Source of the DNA: Muriicola soli
GTDB lineage: Bacteria; Bacteroidota; Bacteroidia; Flavobacteriales; Flavobacteriaceae
DNA: 64,000 nucleotides
Assembly (NCBI RefSeq): GCF_004139715.1
Contig: NZ_CP035544.1
Span: 2,108,001 to 2,172,000 of the forward strand
Direction: 5' to 3'
Shown here: positions 8,662-18,936 of the stretch, piece after piece
Layout: the number at the start of each line of letters is the position of its first letter
Numbering within the stretch: the stretch's first letter is position 1
Program-made: the position numbers and the translations under genes
The notes under the pieces: model-generated
Seen by the model: only the letters and a program-made list of their open reading frames with translations
Told to the model about the DNA's origin: nothing
Database searches by the model: none

Positions 8662-9906
8662 ATGAAACCGAATCATTGGGCCATATTTACGGAAAACTCC
8701 ACCCCGCTTAGCGGCCTGTTAGACCAGTTGCTCAACGGACCCCTACCTGAAAATTTTAAATTCCTTCAAGAAAAAAAGGGAGCCCTATTCTCTACCTCTG
8801 AAATTCAAAAATGGATGGAGGAAGAGCGCAAACACGATCGGAAGATACTGAGCAGGAATCATTCCCAGAGCCTTCAGTCCATGTCTAGCGGTGAGCGGAA
8901 GAAAGCACTTTTCTCCTATATTTTATCTCAACAACCCAACTTTATCATTCTCAATAATCCTTTTGATAATCTCGACCCGTCTGCGCGTGATGAATTTCTA
9001 AGTAAAATCAAGGAGCTTCAAGAGTCCACGATTCTGATACAGATCCTGAGTCGTAAAGCCGATTTGCTACCTTTTATTGAGAAGTATGCATCATGGGAAG
9101 GCCAGAAACTAAAGATAATATCAGAAGTTCATGAAAATACAAATGCTGATAAAGAAGCAAAAGAATACTTCCCGGGCAACTTACCGGCTTCTGCGCAAAA
9201 GCATATCTATAATCTCGACACTTTAGTTGAATTTAATAATGTTTCTGTCGCCTTCCGGGACAAGGTCGTGCTTCAGAAAATCTCATGGAAAATCTCCGTG
9301 GGAGATTTTTGGGAATTAAGGGGAGCCAATGGCAGTGGAAAGACCACATTATTATCCTTAATCACCGGAGACAGTCCAAAGGCCTACGGACAAGACATTT
9401 TACTCTTCGGCCAGAAAAAAGGGAGCGGCGAAAGTGTTTGGGATATTAAAAAAAATATAGGTTATATCACGCCGGCCCTTACGGACAGTTTCAGGGGGTA
9501 TCACACCCTTGAACATATGCTGATCTCAGGTTTGGTAGATTCTATCGGACTTTACACCCGCCCCACTGAACAACAGAAAAGCCTGGCAAAGGCCTGGCTC
9601 AGCTTACTCGGTTTAGAGGATCACAAGGATAAATATTTTCACGAATTGAGCAAAGGCCGTCAAAGGTTAGTAATGTGTGCCAGGGCAATGATTAAGCAAC
9701 CGCTATTGCTCATTCTTGACGAACCGACAGCCGACCTGGACGACAGGGCTGCAAAATTAGTGGTACATCTCGTCAACAAACTTGGCAGCGAAAGCAATAC
9801 GGCTATTGTTTTTGTTTCACACAGAATGGAGCCCGGACTTAAACCCTCATCTATTATGGAATTGGTTCCTACAAAAAAGGGATCAATTGGGAATATTTTG
9901 TCGTAA
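8662..9906 (+). CDS. ModF-like double ABC ATPase, N-terminal half degenerate
   Basis: The 414-residue soluble protein has two ABC nucleotide-binding regions and no membrane segments. The C-terminal one is complete: Walker A GANGSGKTT (221-229), signature ELSKGRQRL (328-336), Walker B LLILDEP (about 348-354) and a switch His at about 387. The N-terminal one keeps a signature (SMSSGERKK, 73-81) and Walker B-like FIILNN with NLD after it, but no Walker A is visible and the strand before it is shortened. The layout matches ModF/PhrA-type proteins, which are not transporters themselves. No permease is nearby. It leads a three-gene unit with two small paralogous proteins. The cellular role is unknown. 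Confidence 0.8.
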   Translation: MKPNHWAIFTENSTPLSGLLDQLLNGPLPENFKFLQEKKGALFSTSEIQKWMEEERKHDRKILSRNHSQSLQSMSSGERKKALFSYILSQQPNFIILNNPFDNLDPSARDEFLSKIKELQESTILIQILSRKADLLPFIEKYASWEGQKLKIISEVHENTNADKEAKEYFPGNLPASAQKHIYNLDTLVEFNNVSVAFRDKVVLQKISWKISVGDFWELRGANGSGKTTLLSLITGDSPKAYGQDILLFGQKKGSGESVWDIKKNIGYITPALTDSFRGYHTLEHMLISGLVDSIGLYTRPTEQQKSLAKAWLSLLGLEDHKDKYFHELSKGRQRLVMCARAMIKQPLLLILDEPTADLDDRAAKLVVHLVNKLGSESNTAIVFVSHRMEPGLKPSSIMELVPTKKGSIGNILS

Positions 9907-9944
9907 TCTCTTATTTTACTATTTTAAAGAAATTTCGTTCAAAA

Positions 9945-10322
9945 ATGCCCTATACCTTAGACCACCGGGTTCTGCCCAAATACCTTGAAGTTCATATTAA
10001 GGGAAACATAGTTCCCGGGAAAGAATTAAAGGAAGCTATGGAACGCTGGTCTGAAGTGGCTCAACTGTGTAAGGTTAAAGAACGAAATCTTATATTAGTT
10101 TTTATGGATTTGGAAGGAAGGCATTCCACCAGTTCAAAATTCAATTTAGTTGATACCGCCTCCACCTATGGGTGGCAACCAGACTATAAATTATCCATTG
10201 TGGTTAAAAATGAAGAACAATACCAGCACCTCTCTTTCACCGAAACCGTGATGAACAATCTAGGGTATGAAATGAAGCTCTTCTTAAGCAAGAGAGAGGC
10301 TAAAAAATGGTTGTTCGACTGA
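9945..10322 (+). CDS. SpoIIAA-like small protein, copy 1
   Basis: The 125-residue cytoplasmic protein shows an alternating beta/alpha pattern: KYLEVHIKGNIVPG, an amphipathic helix, ERNLILVFMDLEG, a second helix, DYKLSIVVKN, and a closing EMKLFLSKREAKKWLF. The final 'hydrophobic-F-x(4)-A-x(2)-WL' ending and the strand order suggest the STAS/SpoIIAA-like fold, though this is by eye. It is clearly paralogous to the next gene, which has the same length and the same motif order. It lies 38 bases after the ABC protein. Function is unknown. Confidence 0.7.
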   Translation: MPYTLDHRVLPKYLEVHIKGNIVPGKELKEAMERWSEVAQLCKVKERNLILVFMDLEGRHSTSSKFNLVDTASTYGWQPDYKLSIVVKNEEQYQHLSFTETVMNNLGYEMKLFLSKREAKKWLFD

Positions 10323-10699
10323 TGCCAAACAAAATAGAACATACAGTCTACCCCGAATATATTGAGATCACAATGTATGGAACCATACTGCCATCAGTTG
10401 AAAAGGCTGAAGCCCTGCAACGATGGTCCAAAATCCTCGACCTTTGTAAAAAGGAAAACCGTAAAAAAGTCCTGGCCGTTTCTCACTTTGAAGGGGTTTA
10501 CCAAATAGACACCTCTTTTAATCTTGTTGAGAATGCCGGCAAATTAGGTTGGGACCACAGCTATAAACTCGCCCTTGTGGTAGAAGACAAGGAGAGATTC
10601 CTGCGGTTGATGTTCATCGAAACCGCAATGATACAGTACGGCTACGAAATGAAATTATTTGATAAAAAACGGGCGGCCATAAAATGGCTCCTGGAGTAA
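10322..10699 (+). CDS. SpoIIAA-like small protein, copy 2
   Basis: The frame is open from 10307, but the ATG at 10322 overlaps the previous stop as TGATG and gives exactly 125 residues, matching its paralogue, so it is the preferred start. Conserved points with copy 1 are the YPEYIEITMYGTILP opening, the LQRWSKILDLCK helix, the FNLVENAGKLGWDHSYKLALVV core and EMKLF followed by the AIKWLLE ending. The pair arose by tandem duplication and has diverged considerably. Coupled translation suggests a heteromer or balanced expression. A strong terminator follows. Confidence 0.72.
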   Translation: MPNKIEHTVYPEYIEITMYGTILPSVEKAEALQRWSKILDLCKKENRKKVLAVSHFEGVYQIDTSFNLVENAGKLGWDHSYKLALVVEDKERFLRLMFIETAMIQYGYEMKLFDKKRAAIKWLLE

Positions 10700-10701
10700 A
10701 T

Positions 10702-10732
10702 AAAAAAAGCCGCTTTACAGCGGCTTTTTTTT
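10702..10732. terminator. Bidirectional terminator between the ABC unit and secDF
   Basis: An A run, AGCCGCT, TTAC loop, AGCGGCT and T run form a symmetrical hairpin between convergent genes, usable from both strands. Confidence 0.88.
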
Positions 10733-10746
10733 AGTTCGTAATTCTA

Positions 10747-13698
10747 TTAGTTCTTTTTTGTAATCTTATTTTTTAAGGTGTCGAACATCACCGGTGTAGC
10801 GATAAATAAAGAGGAATACGTACCTACAATAATACCCACGATCATCGCGAACATAAAGCCTCTCAGAGTCTCTCCACCAAATATAAAGATAGACAACAGC
10901 ACCACCAATGTGGTTAAAGAGGTATTCAATGTCCTGCTCAAAGTACTGTTGAGAGCTTCATTGATATTAATTCCTGCATTGAATCCCTTTTCATTTACAA
11001 TCTCCCTAATTCGGTCAAATACCACAACCGTATCGTTGAGGGAATAACCAATCACCGTAAGAATGGCAGCGATAAACGCCTGGTCGATTTCCATACTAAA
11101 GGGCATATACGGGCTGAAGAAAGAAAAGACGCCCAGAACAATAAGTACATCATGAAATACCGCAGCAACCGCACCCAGGGAGAATTGCCATTTTCGGAAT
11201 CGCAAGAGGATATAGAGAAAGACTACGGCGAGGGAACCGAAAACTGCCCAAACCGCATTTTTCTTAATATCATCAGCTATGGTTGGACCCACTTTCCTGT
11301 ACTTCATCACCCCGATTTCCTCATTGGTTCCGCCGGGAATAAAATCTTCATAAGAGGCACCGTCCGGGAGGTACTTTTGCAAAGAGGTGAACAAAATACC
11401 TAAGATCTCGTCGTCTACTTCCGTTCCTTGCACATCAACTTTATACTTGGTGGTAACCATAATCTGGTTGGCATCTCCAAAAGTCTTGGCACTTGCACTT
11501 CCCAGAGCTGCTGAAAGGTCAGTGGTGATTTCAGAAGGGCTTACAGGGTCTACAAATCGGATCTGGTAATTCCGTCCCCCCACAAAATCTACCCCTTGGT
11601 CTAAGCCACGTGTGCTTAAAGAAACAATTCCTGAGATCACAATGATCCCCGAGATAATATAGGCAAACTTCCTTTTGCTCAGGAAATTAATGTTCATATT
11701 AGTGAACAAATTCTTTGTGATGACCGTTGAGAAAGTAAGTGATCTCCCCTTTCCTGAGATGTACCAATCCACCAATAATCTGGTGATAAAAATAGCCGTA
11801 AACAAAGAGGTAAGGATACCGATGATCAAAGTTGTCGCAAAACCTTTAATGGGTCCTGATCCAAATACCAATAAAATCAATGCTGTTAAGCCCGTTGTAA
11901 TATTTGCATCGAGGATAGACGAAAGGGCATTGTTGAATCCGTCGTTAATGGCCTGTCCTTTTCCTTTTCCTTTCTGTACTTCTTCCTTGATCCTCTCAAA
12001 GATCAGTACGTTAGCATCCACAGACATCCCGATGGTCAACACTATACCAGCTATTCCGGGTAGCGTGAGTACCGCTCCCAAACTGGCCAGAACACCAAAA
12101 ATAAGTACAATGTTAAATACCAGGGCGATATCGGCAAAAATTCCGGCTTTACCATAATAGAACAACATCCAGACCAAGACGAAGATCATTGCAATAAGGA
12201 AGGATGTAAATCCGCTGTCTATAGCTTCCTGTCCAAGAGACGGCCCTACGACAAACGAATCGATGATTTCCGCTGAAGCCGGTAGTTTACCTGCCCTAAG
12301 AACGTTGGCGATATCCTTGGTTTCATTGACGGTAAAAGTTCCGGTAATTTCAGAACTTCCTCCGGAAATTCCTCCTACCTGTGATACCCCCGGTGCTGTG
12401 TAAACCTTATTATCCAGTACTATAGCTATCCCTGTATTATTCAGGTTAGCCTCATTGGTGAGTTTTTCCCATTCTTTGGCACCGCGAACGTTCATATCCA
12501 TCCCTACTGCAGGACGGTTAAACTGGTCGAACTGGTCTCTGGCATCACTAACAACATCCCCGCTTATCCTCGGCAGTGCATCTCTGTTCGATTTCAAGGC
12601 GAATAAGGAAGCAACCTCAGAATCCTGAGATGGGCGTTCCCATAAAAACTTGGTGAATTGTACTTCTGATGGCAGCAGCCTTCTGATCTCAGGCATACGC
12701 AACCAGGATCCTATCTCAGCCGTATCCTTTACCGCGGCCACCCCAATAGCAAAGCCAGGACCGTTTAATTGTAATTTCTCAAAAAGCGGATTGCGTTCTG
12801 CGGTAAGGTCCAGAGAATCCTGGGCCACATCCGAAAGCAGTGTATCAATCTCAGAAGCCTCCTTTACCTGGTCCTCTGAGGTATCCTCCACCATGGTTTT
12901 TAAATTCTCATTTGCCTGGATAAAAAAGTTGATAAGACTTTGATTCCCGGGCTCATAAGTCTCCCAGAATTCGAGTTGAGCCGTACTCGAAAGTAGATCC
13001 TGGGCCCTTGCGATATCCCTTGCTCCGGGCAGTTCTACAAGGATTCGTCCGGAAGTTCCTTCCCGTTGAATATTTGGCTGGGTGACACCAAATCCGTCTA
13101 TTCGTTCCCGAAGTACTTCAAAGGCAGAGACTATCGACTCGTCAATTTTTCTTCTGATAATCGGCTTTACCTGATCGTCAGACATCTGGAAATTGATCTC
13201 ATCACTCAGTGCTTTATTGGCAAAAATGTCCGGAGATGCGAGTTTTGTATCCCCTTTGATATTTTCAAAAGCTTCAAAGAATAAATTGAGGTAAGTATCG
13301 TCACTATTTTTTGATGCGAGGTCAGCATCGGCCAATGCCTTGTTAAAAACAGGGTTTTTGGTATTATCAGCCAAACCTTTAAGGATGTCCTTAACCGAGA
13401 TCTGAAGGGTAACATTGATGCCCCCTTTTAAGTCGAGACCCTTATTGAGTTCCTTCTTTTTAGCATCCTTGTAACTGGTGAATCCCAGTACCGGATTATC
13501 TCCAATGGAATCTAGATATCTGGCTTCCAAAGCTTCACGCTCTGCGACATAGTCATCTAAAGTCGAAGGAATTTTGGCGGCGGCAAAAGCTTCTGCCTCA
13601 TCCTCTAATTTACTTGTAATGAAAGTGTAAGAAAGTTGGTATATACTTACAATCCCGAACAAAAAAGCAAAAAGCTTAATCAGTCCTTTATTCTGCAT
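10747..13698 (-). CDS. secDF: Fused protein translocase SecDF
   Basis: The 983-residue inner-membrane protein joins SecD and SecF, as is usual in Bacteroidota. The SecD half has the LNKGLDLKGGINVTLQ motif, a large periplasmic P1 region with FGVTQPNIQREGTSGRILVELPG, and a six-helix block with GIVLTIGMSVDANVLIFERI. The SecF half begins near NINFLSKRKFAYI and contains RGLDQGVDFVGGRNYQ, a second block with YSLNDTVVVFDRIRE and a final IVGTYSSLFIATPVM. SecDF uses the proton gradient to pull exported proteins through SecYEG. The first helix lies at about residues 8-25. A good promoter lies upstream (13739-13769). The gene stands alone between terminators. Confidence 0.97.
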   Translation of the reverse strand: MQNKGLIKLFAFLFGIVSIYQLSYTFITSKLEDEAEAFAAAKIPSTLDDYVAEREALEARYLDSIGDNPVLGFTSYKDAKKKELNKGLDLKGGINVTLQISVKDILKGLADNTKNPVFNKALADADLASKNSDDTYLNLFFEAFENIKGDTKLASPDIFANKALSDEINFQMSDDQVKPIIRRKIDESIVSAFEVLRERIDGFGVTQPNIQREGTSGRILVELPGARDIARAQDLLSSTAQLEFWETYEPGNQSLINFFIQANENLKTMVEDTSEDQVKEASEIDTLLSDVAQDSLDLTAERNPLFEKLQLNGPGFAIGVAAVKDTAEIGSWLRMPEIRRLLPSEVQFTKFLWERPSQDSEVASLFALKSNRDALPRISGDVVSDARDQFDQFNRPAVGMDMNVRGAKEWEKLTNEANLNNTGIAIVLDNKVYTAPGVSQVGGISGGSSEITGTFTVNETKDIANVLRAGKLPASAEIIDSFVVGPSLGQEAIDSGFTSFLIAMIFVLVWMLFYYGKAGIFADIALVFNIVLIFGVLASLGAVLTLPGIAGIVLTIGMSVDANVLIFERIKEEVQKGKGKGQAINDGFNNALSSILDANITTGLTALILLVFGSGPIKGFATTLIIGILTSLFTAIFITRLLVDWYISGKGRSLTFSTVITKNLFTNMNINFLSKRKFAYIISGIIVISGIVSLSTRGLDQGVDFVGGRNYQIRFVDPVSPSEITTDLSAALGSASAKTFGDANQIMVTTKYKVDVQGTEVDDEILGILFTSLQKYLPDGASYEDFIPGGTNEEIGVMKYRKVGPTIADDIKKNAVWAVFGSLAVVFLYILLRFRKWQFSLGAVAAVFHDVLIVLGVFSFFSPYMPFSMEIDQAFIAAILTVIGYSLNDTVVVFDRIREIVNEKGFNAGININEALNSTLSRTLNTSLTTLVVLLSIFIFGGETLRGFMFAMIVGIIVGTYSSLFIATPVMFDTLKNKITKKN

Positions 13699-13738
13699 CT
13701 GAGTTTTGAATTAATTGATGGTATCCGTAAATAGCGTG

Positions 13739-13769
13739 CAAATATATCATTTCCAAGAGGAACTGACAA
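13739..13769 (-). promoter_or_regulatory. secDF promoter with -7 and -33 elements
   Basis: On the minus strand a TTG (13767-13769) is followed after 20 bases by TATATTTG (13739-13746), an exact Bacteroidota housekeeping promoter layout. The predicted transcript begins about 30-40 bases before the secDF ATG at 13698. Confidence 0.65.
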
Positions 13770-13838
13770 TATATTTAAGTGATTTATAGGCTAAAAACGA
13801 CCATGGGATATCTGTTAAATCAGCTCGGAAAAATCCAT

Positions 13839-13868
13839 AAAAAAAGCGCTCCGCAGAGGAACGCTTTC
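13839..13868 (-). terminator. Rho-independent terminator after mdh
   Basis: On the minus strand a 9-bp stem (AAGCGTTCC with GGAGCGCTT, one G-U pair) and a 5-base loop are followed by T6. It lies 20 bases past the mdh stop. Confidence 0.85.
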
Positions 13869-13889
13869 TTATGAATTGACTACTTTAAC

Positions 13890-14816
13890 TTAAAACTGCA
13901 GCAGACCGTTGGTTTTCCGAACACCTTCGGCACTTGCCTGCATTTTGTCTTTCTCCGCCTGGTTAAGATCGATGTTTACGATCTTCTCAATCCCGTTTTT
14001 TCCAAGAATAACAGGTACCCCAATGCAAATATCATCGAGGTCGTATTCGCCGTTAAGCATAGTTGAACAAGGAAAGAGTTTTTTTAAATCACAGGCGATA
14101 GCCTGTACTAATCCGGAAACGGCTGCACCGGGCGCGTACCATGCACTGGTTCCCAATAATTTCGTCAGGGTAGCACCCCCAACCTTTGTGTCTTCCACTA
14201 CTTGGGCCAGTCGGTCATCTGAAAGAAACTCGGATACCTTTACACTGTTCCTGCTGGCATGTCTTGCCAAAGGTACCATTCCGGTATCGCTATGACCCCC
14301 TATAACCATTCCATCTACATCAGAAATAGGAGCTTCAAGGGCTTCAGCCAGTCTGTATTTGAATCTGGCACTATCCAGGGCTCCTCCCATCCCTATGATA
14401 CGTTCTTTTGGTAATCCTGTGACCTTGTGCACCAGATACGTCATAGTGTCCATTGGGTTACTTACCACGATTAAAATTACATTGGGCGAATGTTCGACCA
14501 GGTTTGTAGCTACGGTCTTAACAATACCTGCGTTGATCCCGATCAATTCTTCCCTGGTCATTCCGGGCTTTCTGGGAATCCCAGAAGTAATCACGGCAAT
14601 ATCACTACCTGCAGTTTTTGAGTAATCACCGGTAGTCCCGGAAATTTTAGTGTCGAAACCATTGAGGGAAGCAGTTTGCATCAGGTCCATGGCTTTTCCT
14701 TCCGCATATCCTTCCTTGATATCGAGAAGTACTACTTCTGAAGCAAAATCTTTAATGGCAATGTACTCTGCGCAACTCGCTCCTACTGCACCGGCGCCCA
14801 CAACTGTAATTTTCAT
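13890..14816 (-). CDS. mdh: Malate dehydrogenase
   Basis: The enzyme interconverts malate and oxaloacetate with NAD in the citric acid cycle. The open frame extends to 14888, but MKITVVGAGAVG at 14816 gives the normal 308-residue form with the Rossmann GAGAVG at residues 7-12. Other key residues are Arg82 and Arg88 in the mobile loop (SGIPRKPGMTREE), the SNPMD segment, Asp148/Arg151 in GGALDSARFKYR and catalytic His175 in GGHSDTGM. This is the LDH-like, tetrameric type of malate dehydrogenase. It lies with secDF and gyrB, a gene order I recall from other flavobacteria. A TATTTTTG element at 14904-14911 may be its promoter. Confidence 0.96.
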   Translation of the reverse strand: MKITVVGAGAVGASCAEYIAIKDFASEVVLLDIKEGYAEGKAMDLMQTASLNGFDTKISGTTGDYSKTAGSDIAVITSGIPRKPGMTREELIGINAGIVKTVATNLVEHSPNVILIVVSNPMDTMTYLVHKVTGLPKERIIGMGGALDSARFKYRLAEALEAPISDVDGMVIGGHSDTGMVPLARHASRNSVKVSEFLSDDRLAQVVEDTKVGGATLTKLLGTSAWYAPGAAVSGLVQAIACDLKKLFPCSTMLNGEYDLDDICIGVPVILGKNGIEKIVNIDLNQAEKDKMQASAEGVRKTNGLLQF

Positions 14817-15126
14817 ATTTGTGTTTTTTAGCTTGTTATCTTCAATTGTCATTAGCCGTGAACGGTCTGTTTTACCTGACTTATTCAACGACTAAAAGAG
14901 TAGCAAAAATAGGAAATTATGATGTACCAGATCCTCTGGGAACGAGTAATATTTAGGATGGTGGAGAAATATTATTAGAAAATAACAATGGCCTTTATTG
15001 CTCGCCTAACGTGACGTTTATCGAAATTATGGCTATTGAAGGTGCTGTTCATCGAAAAATGGCAATACAGGCTGACTTTAGGTCGTTAGATTCCTGCAAC
15101 AGATCCCAAATCTAAAAACCTACATT
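14817..15126. other. Divergent intergenic region between mdh and a small lipoprotein
   Basis: About 310 bases without a convincing gene. It contains an exact -7 element for mdh on the minus strand at 14904-14911. A short in-frame extension of mdh to 14888 is possible but is not supported by the family length. No RNA gene was recognised. Confidence 0.6.
14904..14911 (-). promoter_or_regulatory. Bacteroidota -7 element for mdh
   Basis: The minus strand reads TATTTTTG, an exact TAnnTTTG match, about 90 bases before the preferred mdh start. A -33 TTG is not obvious. Confidence 0.45.
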
Positions 15127-15498
15127 TTGAAAAAGCTTTTTTCCCTCATGGCTATTGTCACCATTATCTCGGTGAGTAATTGTACCCGAATCCCTGAGAA
15201 CAACGATCCCATAATCGGAATATGGTCGAAAATTGAATTTGCTGATAACTCCGAAACCGGAAGACAAACAAATCGGCAGGAATGGATTTTTAATGATGTT
15301 TATTTAGGGCGATATCATTCGTACGACGGAAATCAATTATCAGTTAAAACCGACTTTAGCTGGTCTCTTGATCAAGGTATTTATACCATTTCATATCCCG
15401 GTACGGATATGCCTGCACATCAGGTAAGCATGAAAAAATCTGATGAAGGAACGGTTTTAGAAGATATTCAAGGGAACGTCCTTGCCTTGAGAGAATAA
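15127..15498 (+). CDS. Small lipocalin-like lipoprotein
   Basis: The 123-residue product starts at TTG, since no ATG precedes the signal sequence. A hydrophobic signal ends near cysteine 19 (SVSNC), a possible lipobox. The mature part begins with DPIIGIWSKIEFAD and continues with several short beta segments (RQEWIFNDVYLGRYHSYDG, FSWSLDQGIYTISYPG). The 'G-x-W' opening resembles small lipocalin-like lipoproteins of Bacteroidota. It stands alone between mdh and a DUF6588 gene and has its own terminator. Function is unknown. Confidence 0.65.
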   Translation: MKKLFSLMAIVTIISVSNCTRIPENNDPIIGIWSKIEFADNSETGRQTNRQEWIFNDVYLGRYHSYDGNQLSVKTDFSWSLDQGIYTISYPGTDMPAHQVSMKKSDEGTVLEDIQGNVLALRE

Positions 15499-15532
15499 AA
15501 TATTACCCTGCTTTATTTATCCCCTTAAATTG

Positions 15533-15565
15533 AAAACAGCCTTCCGTTTGGAAGGCTGTTTTTTT
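15533..15565. terminator. Bidirectional terminator
   Basis: AAAACAGCCTTCC, a GTTT loop and GGAAGGCTGTTTTTTT form a strong hairpin between convergent genes. Confidence 0.9.
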
Positions 15566-15583
15566 ATTGAAATAGGTCTATTC

Positions 15584-16597
15584 CTACCTGAAGCCAAAGC
15601 TAAGTCCGAAAGAAAAATTATTAAATTCAGCTAAGGTATAATCTGCATGTAACCGGAAAAAGCCCAGCTTGATTTTTGTCCCTACATTCGCAGTAACTCC
15701 GCTCGCATCCTTGTTTAAAGTAAATGGATCTGTGTAGGTTTCCTGGAAAGGACCAGACTGCACATCGTAAGTACCTAGGACGGCTGTTTCAGATTTCCCT
15801 GAAAGATAACCCAAACTACCGTAAAAATTTATTATCGGAAGCTTTGTAGAAACTACCGCCTGAAAAACCCAGGTATTGATCTTAGCATCGATCCTTTGAT
15901 CAGATCCAGCAATGATACTTGTGTCGGTAAAATCATATGTACCCTTGATATTTGTATACCCGATTACCCCGGATATAGCAATAGGCAATATTTTATCAGC
16001 CGGTAAGTGCTTGGTAAATTCATGCTGAATCCCAACTCCGATAAGACTAATAGCAACATCATCGGTGTCGATCTTTGGCAAAAATCGCGCTTTGATCTCT
16101 GTGCCCTTGATGAGCCCAACACTTCCCTGGATAAATCCGGAGGGAATAAAATTGATGTCTTCAGCCGCCAAACCGGAAGGAAGGTCAAATTCTTCCCTGG
16201 AAGTTACACCGGGTGCAACCTCAGCTTCAACAAAAACCCTTACTCCCTCAATATCGCCAAGGGCAGAAGAAACAGTTTTCGTAGTGCTTCCATCCACAAA
16301 CTGCAAATTCTGATAGTCGGCAGTATTGAGTATAAAAGTCTTTTTGTCTTCTTTGTTCTTGAATCCGGTAATGTTCCCGATTATGGAAACTTCAAAGCCT
16401 CCTAAGGGCTTGGCGTCACCTGTATTGAACCAGGATCCGGCAACGCTGTAGATAGCTCCTTCAGAAACAGGAGCGAGATAGTCGTTCATAAAGGTCTCCG
16501 CATCCTCTACCCCGGCCGCAAAAAGGTCGTTGGCATCGGATTGTGCCTGAACTGCCAGAACACAAAACCCCATAATTGCAAACAATAGATTTTTCAT
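15584..16597 (-). CDS. DUF6588-family outer-membrane protein
   Basis: The 337-residue protein has a signal peptide cleaved near VQAQ. It begins with DANDLFAAGVEDAETFMNDYLAPVSEG, typical of DUF6588 proteins, then GSWFNTGDAKPLGGFEVSI and repeated alternating beta segments to a terminal FGLSFGFR. This fits a small outer-membrane barrel. Sections such as LPIAISGVIGYTNIKG and GTKIKLGFFRLHADYTLAEF are barrel-strand-like. Its role is unknown. It lies downstream of gyrB but is separated by a terminator, so it should be expressed independently. Confidence 0.8.
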   Translation of the reverse strand: MKNLLFAIMGFCVLAVQAQSDANDLFAAGVEDAETFMNDYLAPVSEGAIYSVAGSWFNTGDAKPLGGFEVSIIGNITGFKNKEDKKTFILNTADYQNLQFVDGSTTKTVSSALGDIEGVRVFVEAEVAPGVTSREEFDLPSGLAAEDINFIPSGFIQGSVGLIKGTEIKARFLPKIDTDDVAISLIGVGIQHEFTKHLPADKILPIAISGVIGYTNIKGTYDFTDTSIIAGSDQRIDAKINTWVFQAVVSTKLPIINFYGSLGYLSGKSETAVLGTYDVQSGPFQETYTDPFTLNKDASGVTANVGTKIKLGFFRLHADYTLAEFNNFSFGLSFGFR

Positions 16598-16621
16598 ATC
16601 GATTAAATTTTGTCTAAAACT

Positions 16622-16652
16622 AAAAAACTCGTGCCTGCAGCACGAGTTTTTG
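16622..16652 (-). terminator. gyrB terminator
   Basis: On the minus strand AAAAACTCGTGC, loop, GCACGAGTTTTTT form a strong hairpin and T run 18 bases past the gyrB stop. Confidence 0.9.
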
Positions 16653-16669
16653 TTGTGTAATGCTATTTT

Positions 16670-18936
<2,267 letters not shown>

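Noticed and set aside
11675-12157. A 160-codon open frame opposite secDF
   Set aside because: It is fully inside a highly conserved translocase gene and reads as its antisense.
14817-14888. Longer mdh with 24 extra residues
   Set aside because: The extension is not part of the family's usual length, and the Rossmann motif starts right after the Met at 14816.
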